NCBI GenBank assembly: GCA_030522415.1
Contig: CM060114.1
Location: 28,090,804-28,154,803 of the forward strand
Length of the DNA: 64,000 bases
DNA from: Channallabes apus
Lineage: Eukaryota > Chordata > Actinopteri > Siluriformes > Clariidae
Reading direction: 5' to 3'
Shown here in pieces: positions 1 through 10,439 of this stretch (its first letter is position 1; every line of letters begins with the position of its first letter). The position numbers and the translations under genes were made by a program. The notes beneath the pieces are model-generated. The model was given only the letters and a program-made list of their open reading frames with translations. It did no database searches and was not told the DNA's origin.

Positions 1-1710
1 TTTATCTATTCCCATGCAGATCACGGCATATCCTTAGACTACTACTCAATAGGGGTGCAACGATTAATCAACCGTATTGGCTACAATTGGTAATCAAATT
101 CGTCGACAACATATTTAACCATGGATTTGTTGATGACGTCATCGCGCATGATTCTCGCGCGAACTGGGAACGCTCCGACGTGTAGGCGTCAGGAGTGAAG
201 TGAGTAATAGCGCCATCGCAAACACCTTCACGAGCTGTTTGAATTAGCACCATGGATCTGTGAACAATCCTAAACTCGGGTTACTGTCTGTGTATGTTGG
301 CATACATCCCTACAGTATGTGGGTTTCTTCTCGGTTCTCGGGAGTATAGTGCACCCTATCTGGAAAAAGATTCCCAAATCACGCCCAGGGTTCCCTGGAT
401 AGCCACAGGATGAAACTGGAAATGAACGCCGGAACCGCTTGCAGTCTGCCTGTTTCTCAACCACTGGTGTTTTCAGTTCATGCACTGAAACCGTACCCTA
501 ATGATTTGTATTTGTCAAAGTCAATAGCTGGTACGAGCACACACATTTGTGTCACAGAAGTGAGTGAAGCCATGTACGAAATGCAGAACGGAAATGGAGT
601 AAAGTGCAGAGAGAGCTTTTGGGTTAGTGCAAGCCAGACATTAGCCAGGTATTCGGTCGTGGTCCGGGAATCAGCTCTCTTGCCAAGTCTGTGTAGACCT
701 CTGACGGAGAACTCGGTTAATGCAGGATGACTCCAACTGTTCGTCCTGCGTGCCAGCCCTAGATGAGCACTCGGCTATTTACACTTGGTGAGATCACCTT
801 CCAGCAATTGTAGCTTGGACTTGGCTCTAACGAAAGTCTTGGAGTTGTCTCCTTCTGGTCTGGTCTGGCTACGGGTGCTAAATCCAAGTGGAGTCATCAA
901 CAGGATTTACAATATAGACACTGAAATTGAGTTTTGAGGAAAATTCTTTGGTATCTATCCTCTTGCCGTCTTAACTTTGGGAAATTTTTTAAGCAGCGTA
1001 TGCTTACATGCCTAATCTGTATTCAAGCTAGATTAATGATATAAATAATTTTTATGCAACCATAGGTGTACCTTATATCGCTTACTCAAAGTGTGCCGCT
1101 ATTTGTACAGGACACGGATTAAAGCCTGTATTGATTAGTCAGTTCATAATGATATTTGATGATTGTTCCACATAAAAACCTCCATCTTTGATATAAACCT
1201 TTTATAAATTCTGCAGTGTTGCAGCGTACGCTTCAAATAAATGTGTACTATCCTGTCTCTGGGTAATGCACCTGCAGTGGCTGAGTCTGAGCCAATCCAT
1301 CTATCCGTGCCTCTTACTCAGCATGTTAATGCCCTTTCTCTGCACTCACTACTGCTACTGTAGAGCAGACGCAGCTGCCAAGTAATCCTGTATAAAGCCT
1401 GGTTATCTTTAACTCGGGATCCAGTGCTGTTTGGTGGCTGACGGTTGGTATAATAACCCCTTTCACAACTGGCGGCACGCGAGACTGAGATTCTCCTTCT
1501 TCGTTCTCGTTCCTAATTGTTGGTATCGCTTTGGCATCTCGTACTGTGCTTTAGGAGTGCTCATTGTAGCTGTCAGCCATGCTTTTGTGCCTCAGAACCA
1601 GGCTCATTTTTCTACAGCCCGAGTGGATGCGAAGATAAGAATGAAAATGCTGGAGTGATATGCTTTGAAATTTTTAAGTATATGTTAGAGACGGGAGGAA
1701 ATTGATTCAG
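1..1710. other. Upstream region without a recognisable gene
   Basis: No exon or known gene is supported here. Bases from about 53 resemble the terminus of a hAT-type element (GGGGTGCAACGATTAATC), but no partner end was found. The short open frames have no recognisable domain. TAC(A/T)GTA heptamers occur at 311 and 1356. Confidence 0.5.
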
Positions 1711-2430
1711 TTACGTACAGTGTAATGTTCATGTATCACCACACTTCCTCCAAAATTGCCTTTTTCAAATAAATTTTAAATCCACTATCATCCGGAGATC
1801 ACGAGTTCGATTCCCGGGTGATGCTGTAACCTCTCACAGCCGGAGGTCTAGAGAGAGCTGATTGGCCGAGCTCTTTCAGAGGGGAGGGATGAGAGGTACT
1901 TAGTGCTCACACATTAATCACGGCTCTACAGCCAATCAGGGGAGTCTGTGAGCTCACGCAAGCGGAAGGAGCGGATAGCGCTGTCCTCCGAGTGTGTTAC
2001 GCCGCCCCCAACGGTGCGCGAGAGAGCAGTCCGAAAAGATGCGGTCGGCTGGCGTCACGTGGTTCGGAGGAAACACGTGATAGTCTTTGGCCCCCCCGAC
2101 TGAGTGGTAGGAGTAGCCTTAATGTGGGAGCCCCCTAGTGACGGGGAGGAATTGGACACGGCTAAATTAGGGAGAAAATCTGGGAAATAAAAAATATAAT
2201 AATAATTTATATATGGTGGCAATATATTGCAGTTTCTCTATAATCCTATAGGTGGTGCACTTTAAATTATTTACACAGCACAGCATTCTGTGTGGTAGGA
2301 GTGAAATATGTGCTAAGTTTATTTAGAATTAAAAAATAGAATCATGATACTTATCGGATCGCAATGCAAATTAAATCGTTACCAAGGTACCGTGATATCA
2401 TATCGACTGATCCCTAGTAATTCCAATGCC
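1711..2430. repeat. Dispersed repeat, split by a SINE
   Basis: The segment before about 1790 and the segment after about 2205 match, in the same order, the two halves of a repeat at 11274-11600. Shared landmarks are a TTCATGT..CACCA..CTTC block on the left, and on the right a block around CTCTATAATCCT and an AATCATGATAC stretch. A SINE sits between the halves. The ATCGCAATGC..CGTGATATCATATCG wording near 2360-2405 is typical of fish hAT-like elements, which is an inference. Confidence 0.5.
1790..2205 (+). repeat. tRNA-derived SINE with long conserved body
   Basis: A B-box-like stretch (GAGTTCGATTCCCGGG, near 1804) is followed by a GC-rich, CpG-containing body of about 350 bases and an A-rich 3' end near 2190. 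This is the structure of a tRNA-derived SINE with a defective A-box side. It interrupts the dispersed repeat around it, so it is younger than that repeat. Confidence 0.65.
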
Positions 2431-2449
2431 TATACGAATTTCTGGCGCT

Positions 2450-2615
2450 GGAGGCTCAGTGTATTAAGGCTCTGAGTTACTGATTGGAAGGTCGGTGGTT
2501 CGAGCATCAACTGTGCACTGTTGGACCCGTATTTAAGGCCCTTAACTCTGTCTGCTCCAGCGGTGCTGTATAATGTCTGAACCCAGGGTACTAGCAAAGC
2601 AGGGATATGCAAAGA
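2450..2615 (+). repeat. tRNA-derived SINE fragment
   Basis: It has an A-box-like GGAGGCTCAGTG, a B-box-like GGTCGGTGGTTCGAGC and a pyrimidine-rich body with TAAGGCCCTTAAC. Related wording recurs at 6008-6150 and near 12680-12790. It is not a functional tRNA: the arms do not pair as a cloverleaf. Confidence 0.55.
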
Positions 2616-3014
2616 ATAAATACTGGTTCAAGACAGTAGGTTCATTCATGTTCCGATATATTTGCCAGTTGCAAAGCTTGCACCTTAACATTTTTTTTTA
2701 AGTTAAAGAATGGTTTCACTGCTCAGTTTGTCAGCTATGTTACTAACAGAACTTTGTCCCACGACTCAAAGATGTCATTTTATTCTGTGGCATACCTTTT
2801 GATCACAGTCGTGCTTGCGCTTCCCCCCCACTCCCCACTTTGCAGGATAAGTGTCCCAAAGAGCACTGGATATCTTCTTTTTATTTACAACAATTGGTTG
2901 CCTGAAGTAGAGAGTGAATGAATGAATGAATGATATTTTTGAAGAACATGTTTAAAATAAGAATATATATTTATCATCACCAGACATGGAATGTACAGTA
3001 AATTATAGAATAAG

Positions 3015-3165
3015 TAGAAATATAGCTGATGGGTTTCTCGCCTGGCATGCGGAAGGCCAGGGTTCAATTCTCAGCCAATACCCAAACCAGCACCAAGATG
3101 AAGTGTCGGTCCCAAGCCCAGATCAAATGGGAGGGTCTCGTTAGGAAGGGCATCTGGCATAAAAC
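3015..3165 (+). repeat. tRNA-Gly-like SINE, left part (split by a hAT element)
   Basis: The head resembles tRNA-Gly (TTCTCGCCTGGCATGCGGAAGG, with B box GGTTCAATTCTCAGCC near 3060). The body continues to CATAAAAC at 3158-3165 and resumes after the hAT element at 4006 with CTCGATATGAGCAGCCG and a CAA-rich tail to about 4045. Two further copies of the family lie at 5168-5290 and, inverted, at 6268-6405. Confidence 0.7.
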
Positions 3166-3997
3166 TAGGGCTGCACGATATTAGGAAAATATGCGATATT
3201 GTTGTTGACTGCGATAACGATATTTCTTGCGATATAACATTTCCCTAGAGAAATGCATTTTTTTATTATTATTGCCTATTTTTTAAATTACTTATTTATA
3301 CAGTATGTAATGATCATACTAAAATAAACAGGTAATAGATATTCGTCTGATGTAATTAAATCTAATTCAGGCTAAAAAGAAACGTCAAGGAAGTTGCAAA
3401 TATTTAGACTTCAAAACACTATGAATGACTTAAACCCCTCAGCAGATATTCTGACTCCTGGTTTGCTGTTACTTTTACTTTTTACTTTTACTATTACTTT
3501 TTATTTACATGTAACCATACAATCATCAATAGTGTCTTAAAACAAGAGCATCTTTTAAACTAAATATTCTCTTTGGCTTACTGTACCTGTTTTTTTTTTT
3601 TTTTAAATAAGAATAAATATTATTAAACAAAACTTAAATAAAAAATACTATTTGTCTCACACACACACACACACGCACGCACACGTGCACCGCGACCGGC
3701 ACTAGGACCCGGAAGTAATGCGGGCGCGAACCCGGAAGTATAAGAGGAGTAAACAAACCGCATAGAGCTTAGTCACTGAGTTCGCCATGTCGGTTCAGAT
3801 TGTTTACTTTCTAATTCGAGTGTGTGTCTGTAGGACGCGGGTTAAATTTGTGTTTTTCCCTTGCTCCCCTTCTGTGCGAGTCCTGTGACTAATTCGCGTG
3901 GTTATCCTGCCTACTCGCTTGCTTCCGCGTTTGGGTTTACCGTCTATAAAGGGCATATCGCGATAACGACATTTTTTCGATATATCGTGCAGCCCTA
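3166..3997. mobile_element. Non-autonomous hAT element with 8-bp target duplication
   Basis: The termini are inverted repeats (TAGGGCTGCACGATAT on the left, ATATCGTGCAGCCCTA on the right). Both ends abut the octamer CATAAAAC (3158-3165 and 3998-4005), the 8-bp target duplication typical of hAT elements. The 832-bp body has no transposase frame. It includes a CA repeat and a CpG-rich, GGAAGT-containing segment (about 3660-3740) unlike its AT-rich surroundings. It is inserted inside a tRNA-Gly SINE. Confidence 0.88.
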
Positions 3998-4045
3998 CAT
4001 AAAACCTCGATATGAGCAGCCGAAAGAGCAACAACAACAACATAC

Positions 4046-5167
4046 ACTCCAAAATAGATGCACGGGGGTCACAAGGATGTGACCGTTTTAGAGGCTGAGT
4101 GCAATTCTTTAGGGAAAAAACAAAGAACAAAAGCAGATCACACAAGTCTAAAATATTCTGGCACATCATCTCACATTCGGCGATGACTGAAAACGTTAGC
4201 TTGCTTTCAACTGTAAAAAAATTAAAGGAACCACATTTGAAGAAAGATGAAATGTATAATGTTTTCAGAACACTTCATTACTTTAAAGCAGCGGTGAATG
4301 TGATGTTCTGATTGGATATTTTCTGCTTCTTCTTGATGTGCTTGCATCGTGCCTGGCTTGTTCTATCATTAGTGTTATATGAATATGGACTTTTTATATG
4401 AGAAATCAATATACTTCCTAATAGAAAGGAATTGGACAGAGAGCACGATTGTAGCGCCCGTCCACACTGGTTATGCGTGACCACGAACACAAATCTATTT
4501 TCACTCGTCCACTCTCGCTTCCAGAGATGAGAGGCGGTGTTGGATATAGTACTGTAGGAGATGTACTTTATGTTTACACATTGGACTTGTGTGCAGAACA
4601 AGAAGGTTTTTTTTTTTCAGATTGTCGATTCATCCATTCATTCTGGATTACCACTAATGCATTATCTCATATAATCATATATCATTATCAGAGTCATAAA
4701 TGTTGAAATGATTATATATGATGATTGTATGATGTTCAGGTCCATTTTCTGGATATCTGGATATTATTACTATCGGTTTGTTCATCTGGATGGGAATCTT
4801 ATAACCTAGTGAACCACAGCTACATTTACAGTACAGGGATAATATTTTATTATTCATAACTTTTGGATGCTTATTTGATAAGATGTATGTTTAAATGCAC
4901 AAAGAATTTTATCAGAAGATATCTCTTTGAATGTTTGAAGCGATTACAAATTCAATTCATATCAAGATGTTATACATTTCTGTGACGTTGCTTTGTTATA
5001 CTAATTAAAGTGAATCAGACATTGTAACCAGCAGGTGATTACTAATTAAAGGTCACAGCAATGTCGTAAAGAGTTTGTCTACACATTAAATTTCCATTTA
5101 AACATATTTGGGGCATCTAAATTAGTACCAAGAAGAACTAGACATGGTTATTGGATATTGGACTCGG
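4046..5167. other. Intergenic stretch, nothing recognised
   Basis: AT-rich sequence with no supportable exon. A short imperfect palindromic stretch made of ATAATCATATAT-like words lies near 4665-4740. TAC(A/T)GTA heptamers occur at 4550 and 4827. Confidence 0.45.
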
Positions 5168-5290
5168 GACATCGGTGGCTCAATGGTAGCTTTCTTGCCT
5201 GCCATGCGGAAGGCACGGGGTTCAATTCCCAGCCAGTGCCCAAACCTCAGTCACTGGATCCAGTGCCCGTCCCTGAAAGACCAACAATTA
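5168..5290 (+). repeat. tRNA-Gly-like SINE
   Basis: This is the best preserved of the three tRNA-Gly-like heads: A box GGTGGCTCAATGGTAGC (5174-5190), anticodon-region TTGCCTGCCATGCGG, and B box GGTTCAATTCCCAGCC (5219-5234). The body is short. It serves as an intact comparison copy for the footprint in the inverted copy at 6380. Confidence 0.7.
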
Positions 5291-5329
5291 GTAATAGGAA
5301 GTTTGAATCATTTTAGTGACTCGGTTGTT

Positions 5330-5885
5330 TGAACCTTGTTCATCAAATTAAACAAATCTTTTTTTTTGTGAGTCATTTACTTAATTTTTGTTCTTTTGAA
5401 CAGAAATAAATTAAAATGTTTCATTTTCAATAAACGGACCCCCAACTAATTTTTGGCTCTAGTACTAAGGACATATTATGATAAACAGAATGAGCAGCTC
5501 ACCTCTCATATTTTCTGGTCCAAATCGTTCGTTCTTTTGTTCGTAACTCCCATAGACACTATGTAGTGCATTACACAGGAAACAGAATTGAGCGGTTCTT
5601 CTCATGAGTCTTCTAGGCCGAGTCGTTCATTCTTTTGAATCTATTGCACTGCATAGCGTCTATGGGAGTCACGTGACAAAAGAACAAACAATTCAGACTA
5701 GAAGACTGGATAGGTAACTACTCATTTCTGTTTCCTGTACATAACCTACAGAGGTTTTGCGTTGCTTTGCGTGCCCAGTAAAAAATTAACAAATCACTCT
5801 CTTAGACTCTACTCGTTCTTCTAAGTCATGTTAAAGACCCGTTCAAAAAGAATGAATCGTTCATGAACGACCCATCACTACCAAC
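5330..5885. repeat. Dispersed hAT-like repeat (GAATCGTTCATGAACGA family)
   Basis: It shares long blocks with 20990-21285: an AACAGAATGAGCAGCTCACCTC block, a TATGGGAGTCACGTGAC block, and the terminal AATGAATCGTTCATGAACGA followed by CCATCACTA. Assignment to hAT is by recall of similar fish repeats. No transposase is present. Confidence 0.5.
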
Positions 5886-6007
5886 AATGAACATGAAAGA
5901 ACTTGATGAAAGATCAACAATGTTATGGCTTCAAGGCTCAGGGGTTAGAGCTGGACTTTTGGTCTTGTAACCCAGGGGTCAAGAGCTAAAATTTAGCTGG
6001 GGCTTAC

Positions 6008-6150
6008 ATTGTTTGGGGCAGCGGTGGATCAAACAGTTAAGGCTGTGATTTTGTGATTGGAAGGTTGGGAGGCTTCCAGTATCCCATCACCGCCCCACCC
6101 GACCCCAGGAACCGCTAAGTTGTTCTGAGCCCTGTGCTCCCAGCTTGATT
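6008..6150 (+). repeat. SINE-like fragment
   Basis: The A-box-like GGGGCAGCGGTGGATCA and the block GTTAAGGCTGTGATTTTGTG match the arrangement at 2450-2615. The body is degraded. Confidence 0.4.
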
Positions 6151-6267
6151 ATGGAATGTTGTTTGTCTTTCGGCTCCTCCCGGCAAGGGGTCAAGAGAGC
6201 GGAATATCCAGTCATCACAACAACTTTGGCAAGACAACATTCATATTAGATCTGTTTTAGAATTATG

Positions 6268-6405
6268 CAACCCTCCCATTTTATCTGGTCTTGGGACTGG
6301 CACTGCGTCCAGTGGCTGGGTGGGTTTGGGAACTGGCGGGGAATCGAACCCGGGCCTTCTGCATGGCAGGTGAAACACCTACAGTACCACTGAGCCACCA
6401 GTGCC
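6268..6405 (-). repeat. tRNA-Gly-like SINE, inverted, with a footprint in its A box
   Basis: Read on the - strand, the A box, anticodon region and B box follow the pattern at 5168-5290. The A-box region holds five extra bases at a TA (6380-6386 reads TACAGTA) that the other copies lack. Confidence 0.7.
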
Positions 6406-7461
6406 CAGCTTGATTAAAATGGAACCAAATTATTCAAAGAGAATTATAATCAGTTACAATCTTTATTGTGATGCTTGTGAAATTCCGACTATACCGTATT
6501 ATAGATCTAACATGAATGTTGTCTTGCCAAAGTCTTGCCCATTTGCCCTAATCAGTAGAATGACACTAGATGGATGTGTATGAGAGTCAGACTAAGCAGA
6601 ATGCCTCGGTGTGATCAGCTATTACACGAACCAGCACCGCATCAATTAGCACCTTATCTCGTGTCATTCTGTAAAATCTTTATCTTGCACCTCCAGTTCC
6701 CCACAGCTCTTTCTTCAGTTCTTTCCTCTTATTCATGCTGCCATAACACTCAGTTCACGCCAGGCTTTATCCAGCAAGAACAGAGCCACTTCCCCTCTCT
6801 CTGCTCTGTACTGTAAAGCCTGGCTGAAAGCAGGAGCTCCAGAACCTCAGTGCCTCCACTGCTGCTCCGTATTCTGTCTAAAAGATGCAAATCTAATGAT
6901 CCATGCAGTATTTTTCTTTTTTTCATCCTAAATGACAGCTTATGCAACTGCTGTCTTTCCAGAAGTGTCTTTTATTTATTTAATTTTTTTAATGCAGATT
7001 CACATCTACAGTGTTAGGAGCTTTATATTTCGTCATATTTTTACTGTAATTCAGAGTCAGATTATGCATGAAAGTGGCCACGTGATATCACGTCAAATAT
7101 CACGTCAGATACTGTATGAATATCATCTGTATATCATCACGCTTCGATTAGTTCTTATGCATGAAAGATTATTATGCACAGTATTATTACAAGGCGTAAG
7201 AAAAGTCTCCAGCCAATCAGGGTGAAGTAAACAGGGTGAAGGAGTGTGACTGTCCATTTTAATGCCATATTACATCAGACATGGTTAACAGTGTGTGTTT
7301 GATGTTTCTCTGTGCTTTATGATATGATCATATGACAAACAAAAAATGTTCAGTACAAATAATTACATCCATCAACAGTCGCAATTTATGAGGGATGGGG
7401 TGGTTGTAACCAGATGCATAATCAAAAATCACACAAATATCATAATCATGATGATGCAGTA
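6406..7461. other. Intergenic stretch, nothing recognised
   Basis: No exon is supported. Short direct repeats of CACGTGATATCACGTCA type occur near 7080-7110. TAC(A/T)GTA heptamers occur at 6809, 7042 and 7110. Confidence 0.4.
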
Positions 7462-7672
7462 GGGGCGGCGCATTGGCAGATGGGTTAGCACTGTCGCCAT
7501 GCACTAATTGGCTAATTGGTGTTCCCAAAATTGCGTGTTGTGTGTGTGCCCTGCGTTGGATTGGCACCCCATCCAGGGTGTACCCCGCCTTGTGCCCTAA
7601 GTCTCCTGGAATAGGCTTCAAGCCCCCCTCGACCCTGTATACAGGATGAAGCAGTTTAGACGATGAGTGAGT
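7462..7672 (+). repeat. tRNA-derived SINE (GATTGGCACCC core family)
   Basis: A degenerate tRNA-like head (GGGGCGGCGCATTGGCAGAT, GGTTAGCACTGTCGCC) is joined to the core TGGATTGGCACCCCATCCAG, then TGCCCTAAGTCTCCTGGAATAGGCT and a GATGAGTGAGTGAG tail. This is the commonest SINE in the window. Other copies or parts are at 7866, 11100, 23990, 26290, 31880, 35285, 43660 and 45405. Confidence 0.7.
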
Positions 7673-7865
7673 GAGCTTTATCGGGTTTCTCTCTAATAAG
7701 CAAACCAGAGGTCATGGTGGCAACGAAAACGTCCCTAAGACAACATGAGGGAAAAAAATTGAGACGGCTCAAACGGGAACACATCAAACCAGGGAACCCG
7801 TCTCATTTGGGTGATAGGGGATAGCATGACCATAAACAAACCCCTTCTATAGCAGTCTGTTTGAT

Positions 7866-8052
7866 TAGGCTAACTGGCGTTTCCAAATGTGTGAATGAGT
7901 GTGGAACTGTGTGTATGTACAGTATGTATGTGTATCCCTGTGATGGATTGGCACCTCATTCCAGGGTGTATCTCACCTCGTGCCCTACTGTACGTCTTCT
8001 GGGATAGGCTCCAGGCCCCCCCATGATTCTGTATGCTAGATTAAGCGATGCA
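7866..8052 (+). repeat. SINE core-family copy with two footprints
   Basis: Its core matches the copy at 7462-7672. Two TAC(A/T)GTA heptamers interrupt it, at 7918-7924 inside a TATG run and at 7986-7992, where the sister copy reads CCCTAAG. Confidence 0.65.
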
Positions 8053-8210
8053 CCTGTAATAATGATGAAGTGCTTGACTTTCTTGTCCTGAGAAGGTCTT
8101 CAAAATAAGCCAGTTTCAGATGGGTTTTGTAAATACACTCGACACAATACTGTTCTTGCAGGAACTCCTCCAGAACAGCTGACCTTCATGTCTTAGAAGA
8201 ACAACTGACT

Positions 8211-8237
8211 GTTGTTGTTGTTGTTGTTGTTGTTGTT
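8211..8237. repeat. (TTG)n microsatellite
   Basis: Nine TTG/GTT units lie about 40 bp upstream of the inferred acceptor of the first synapsin coding exon. Confidence 0.9.
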
Positions 8238-8276
8238 AATTAATGATCTAATTCCATTTCCTATTTATTTTTACAC

Positions 8277-8312
8277 AGCCCACCCTGTCCTTTGCCGATC
8301 AACAGCACCGCC
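8277..8312 (+). other. syn3: Splice acceptor and short 5' UTR before the syn3 start codon
   Basis: A pyrimidine-rich run ends in TTTTTACACAG (AG at 8277-8278), a good acceptor 34 bases before the start codon. Mammalian SYN3 is known to have untranslated first exons, so an upstream non-coding exon is likely. I could not locate it or the promoter in bases 1-8276. Transcription starting directly here is the alternative. Confidence 0.5.
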
Positions 8313-8707
8313 ATGAACTACTTGCGCCGGCGTCTGTCCGACAGCAGCTTTGTAGCCAACTTGCCCAATGGCTACATGATGGACTTGCAGAGGCCGGCAG
8401 CCTCCAGCGGGTCCAGCAGCTCCACCAGCTCCCCGGCGTCCCCGGCTACGGAGCGGCGTCAGCCCCCACAGCCCCCGGCCACCGCCCCGGCCTCGTGTCC
8501 GCCGCCTCAACCCGCCTCCACGGGCACATTTCTCAGCTCTTTCTCCAGTGTGGTGAAGACGGCTCAGATCGCCAGCGCCGTACAGGCCAAAGCTGCCGCT
8601 CACGCAGACAGCAGCGCCGCAGCCGCCGCCGCAGCCGCGGCTCTGGCCAAATCTATCGTGCGCAAGCCTAAAGTGATGTTAGTCATCGATGATGTGCACA
8701 CAGATTG
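8313..8707 (+). CDS. syn3: Synapsin III, first coding exon (domains A and B, start of C)
   Basis: Encodes residues 1-131 plus two bases of codon 132 of a synapsin, the ATP-binding phosphoprotein that tethers synaptic vesicles to one another and to actin. ATG at 8313 is in strong context (ACCGCCATGA); a longer reading would need a TTG start. Domain A is plain: the N-terminal [10 protein letters not shown] holds Ser9 in the RRLS site used by PKA and CaM kinase I, followed by ANLPNGYM. Residues 29-114 are a Ser/Pro/Ala-rich domain B with a nine-alanine run (102-110). Domain C begins near [16 protein letters not shown]. The exon ends at a GTAAGA donor in phase 2. It is GC- and CpG-rich in an AT-rich setting. 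I call it syn3 rather than syn1 or syn2 because of exon 4 wording and the nested TIMP3. Confidence 0.93.
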
Positions 8708-9369
8708 GTAAGAGGCAGTTTCAATGCAGTTATAATATGAATCAAATTAAGATACATGATTTGCACTGAGTACACATAGTATCTCGGGGATAAGGATTAT
8801 TTTAGTGCACTGGGAAGAAGGAAAGGTAAAACAATGTACAGTATAGATGTTCAGACGTTATAAAAAAAAAATTATGTTAAGTATTAAAACAATGATGGCG
8901 TTAAAAAAAATTATAATAAATAATAATAATAATAATCTCTTTTATTTGGCATGTATATTGTGCTATAGGGAAACAACATTTCTCTATATGAATAAATAAA
9001 GCCGGCGACTGAATGCAACTTTATTCTCAAAGTAATTGTCAGGAAGAAAAGTTTTATTTTAGGCAGCCTCCTAACAGATCATTAGCCTCAGTAGATTTAC
9101 AACCCGCTGATAATGTTCTGCCTGCTAATGAGCCATGCTGTTTGCAGCAGTTTGGATTTATGCAGGGGTTTACTGTTTTTTTCTTCTTCCTCGATTAGCA
9201 TAAAAGCACAAAAATCACATGCTGCCGAAAGACAAATCTGACACTCACTTGTGCTCTATCACGTCCTAACTTTTTAATAATGACACTGCGGATGTGTTAC
9301 GTCAAAACACCATGAACAAAGGTTGGTTTATCTACACAGGGTATCCCAAATGTCTCCATTTATAGGGAG

Positions 9370-9371
<2 letters not shown>

Positions 9372-9419
<48 letters not shown>
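9372..9419. repeat. (TA)n microsatellite
   Basis: About 24 TA units, followed by degenerate AT-rich sequence up to the next array at 9549. Confidence 0.9.
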
Positions 9420-9422
<3 letters not shown>

Positions 9423-9539
9423 TATATATTGTTTAACGTTTTGTTTAACATTTTATTTAAAAAAACATTATTATAATATTATATAAAAATATATATATTA
9501 TATAGTGTATGTGTATAATATACAGTATAGATACAGTGT

Positions 9540-9540
<1 letters not shown>

Positions 9541-9612
<72 letters not shown>
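9541..9612. repeat. (CA)(TA)n microsatellite
   Basis: A short CA run becomes about 32 TA units and ends exactly at the left terminus of a Tc1-like element, whose target is TA. Confidence 0.9.
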
Positions 9613-9613
<1 letters not shown>

Positions 9614-10439
9614 TCAGCAAAAAAAGAAACGTCCTCTGACTTTCAACTGTTTTTACTTTCAGTAAACTTAATGTGTAAATATTTGTATGAACACTAAAAG
9701 AGTCAACACCATAAGACATAAAATAAAAATGTTTCACTATGTGTCCCTGAATGAAGGGAGGCTCAAAATCAATCAGTACCAGTCAGTATCTGTTGTGGCC
9801 ACCAGCTGCTTGAAGTACTGCAGTGCATCTCCTCCTCATGGACTGGACCAGATTTGTCAGTTCTTGCTGTGAGATGGAGGGATTGTGTGTTCCTGGTGTG
9901 ACTCGGGCAGTTGTTGTGGCCATCCTGTACCTGTCACGCAGGTGTGATATTCGGATGTACCCATCCTGTGCAGGTGTTGTTACACATGGTCTTCCACTGC
10001 GAGGATGATCAGCTGTCCTTCCTGTCTCCCTGTAGCGCTGTCTTAGGCGTCTCTCAGTGCAGACATGGCAATTTATTGCCCTATAGCCACATCAGCAGTC
10101 CTCATCCCTCCCTGCAGCATGCCTAATGCACGTTCACGCAGATGAGTAGCGACCCTGGGCATCTTTCTTTGGGTGTTTTTCACAGTCGGTAGACAAGTCT
10201 CTTTAGTGTCCTGCGTTTTTAGAACTGTGACCTTAAATGCCTACTTTCTGTAAGCTGTTAAGGTCTTAATGACCTTTCCACAGGTGCATGTTAATTAATT
10301 GATTATGGTTAATTGAACATGCATGGAAAACATTGTTTAAACCCTTTACAATGAAGATCTGTAAAGTTATTTGGATTTGTACAACATTATTGTTGAAATA
10401 CACAGTCCTGAAAAAGGCACGTTTCTTTTTTTTTGCTGA
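9613..10439 (-). mobile_element. Internally deleted Tc1-like element in a TA array
   Basis: The left terminus CTCAGCAAAAAAAGAAACG is mirrored by CGTTTCTTTTTTTTTGCTGA on the right, each next to TA. On the - strand, pieces of a Tc1 transposase can be read: an N-terminal helix-turn-helix part, and a C-terminal part with LTNLVQSMRRRCTAVLQAAG at about 9795-9860. The catalytic middle is missing. The element is non-autonomous at about 0.83 kb. Confidence 0.8.

Noticed and set aside
410..730. 106-codon + strand frame upstream of syn3
   Set aside because: No recognisable protein, no promoter or splice evidence. It could be chance in a stretch of mixed composition.
5168..5240. tRNA-Gly gene
   Set aside because: A and B boxes are tRNA-like, but the acceptor and anticodon stems do not pair properly, the sequence continues as a SINE body, and two more copies share the body.
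8292..8312. Upstream in-frame TTG extension of the synapsin start
   Set aside because: The ATG at 8313 has a strong context and gives the family N-terminus directly; the extension adds seven residues not found in synapsins.
9498..9737. Open frames made of Tyr-Ile repeats (also 59603-59842 and 43671-44004)
   Set aside because: Translations of TA and TG microsatellites.
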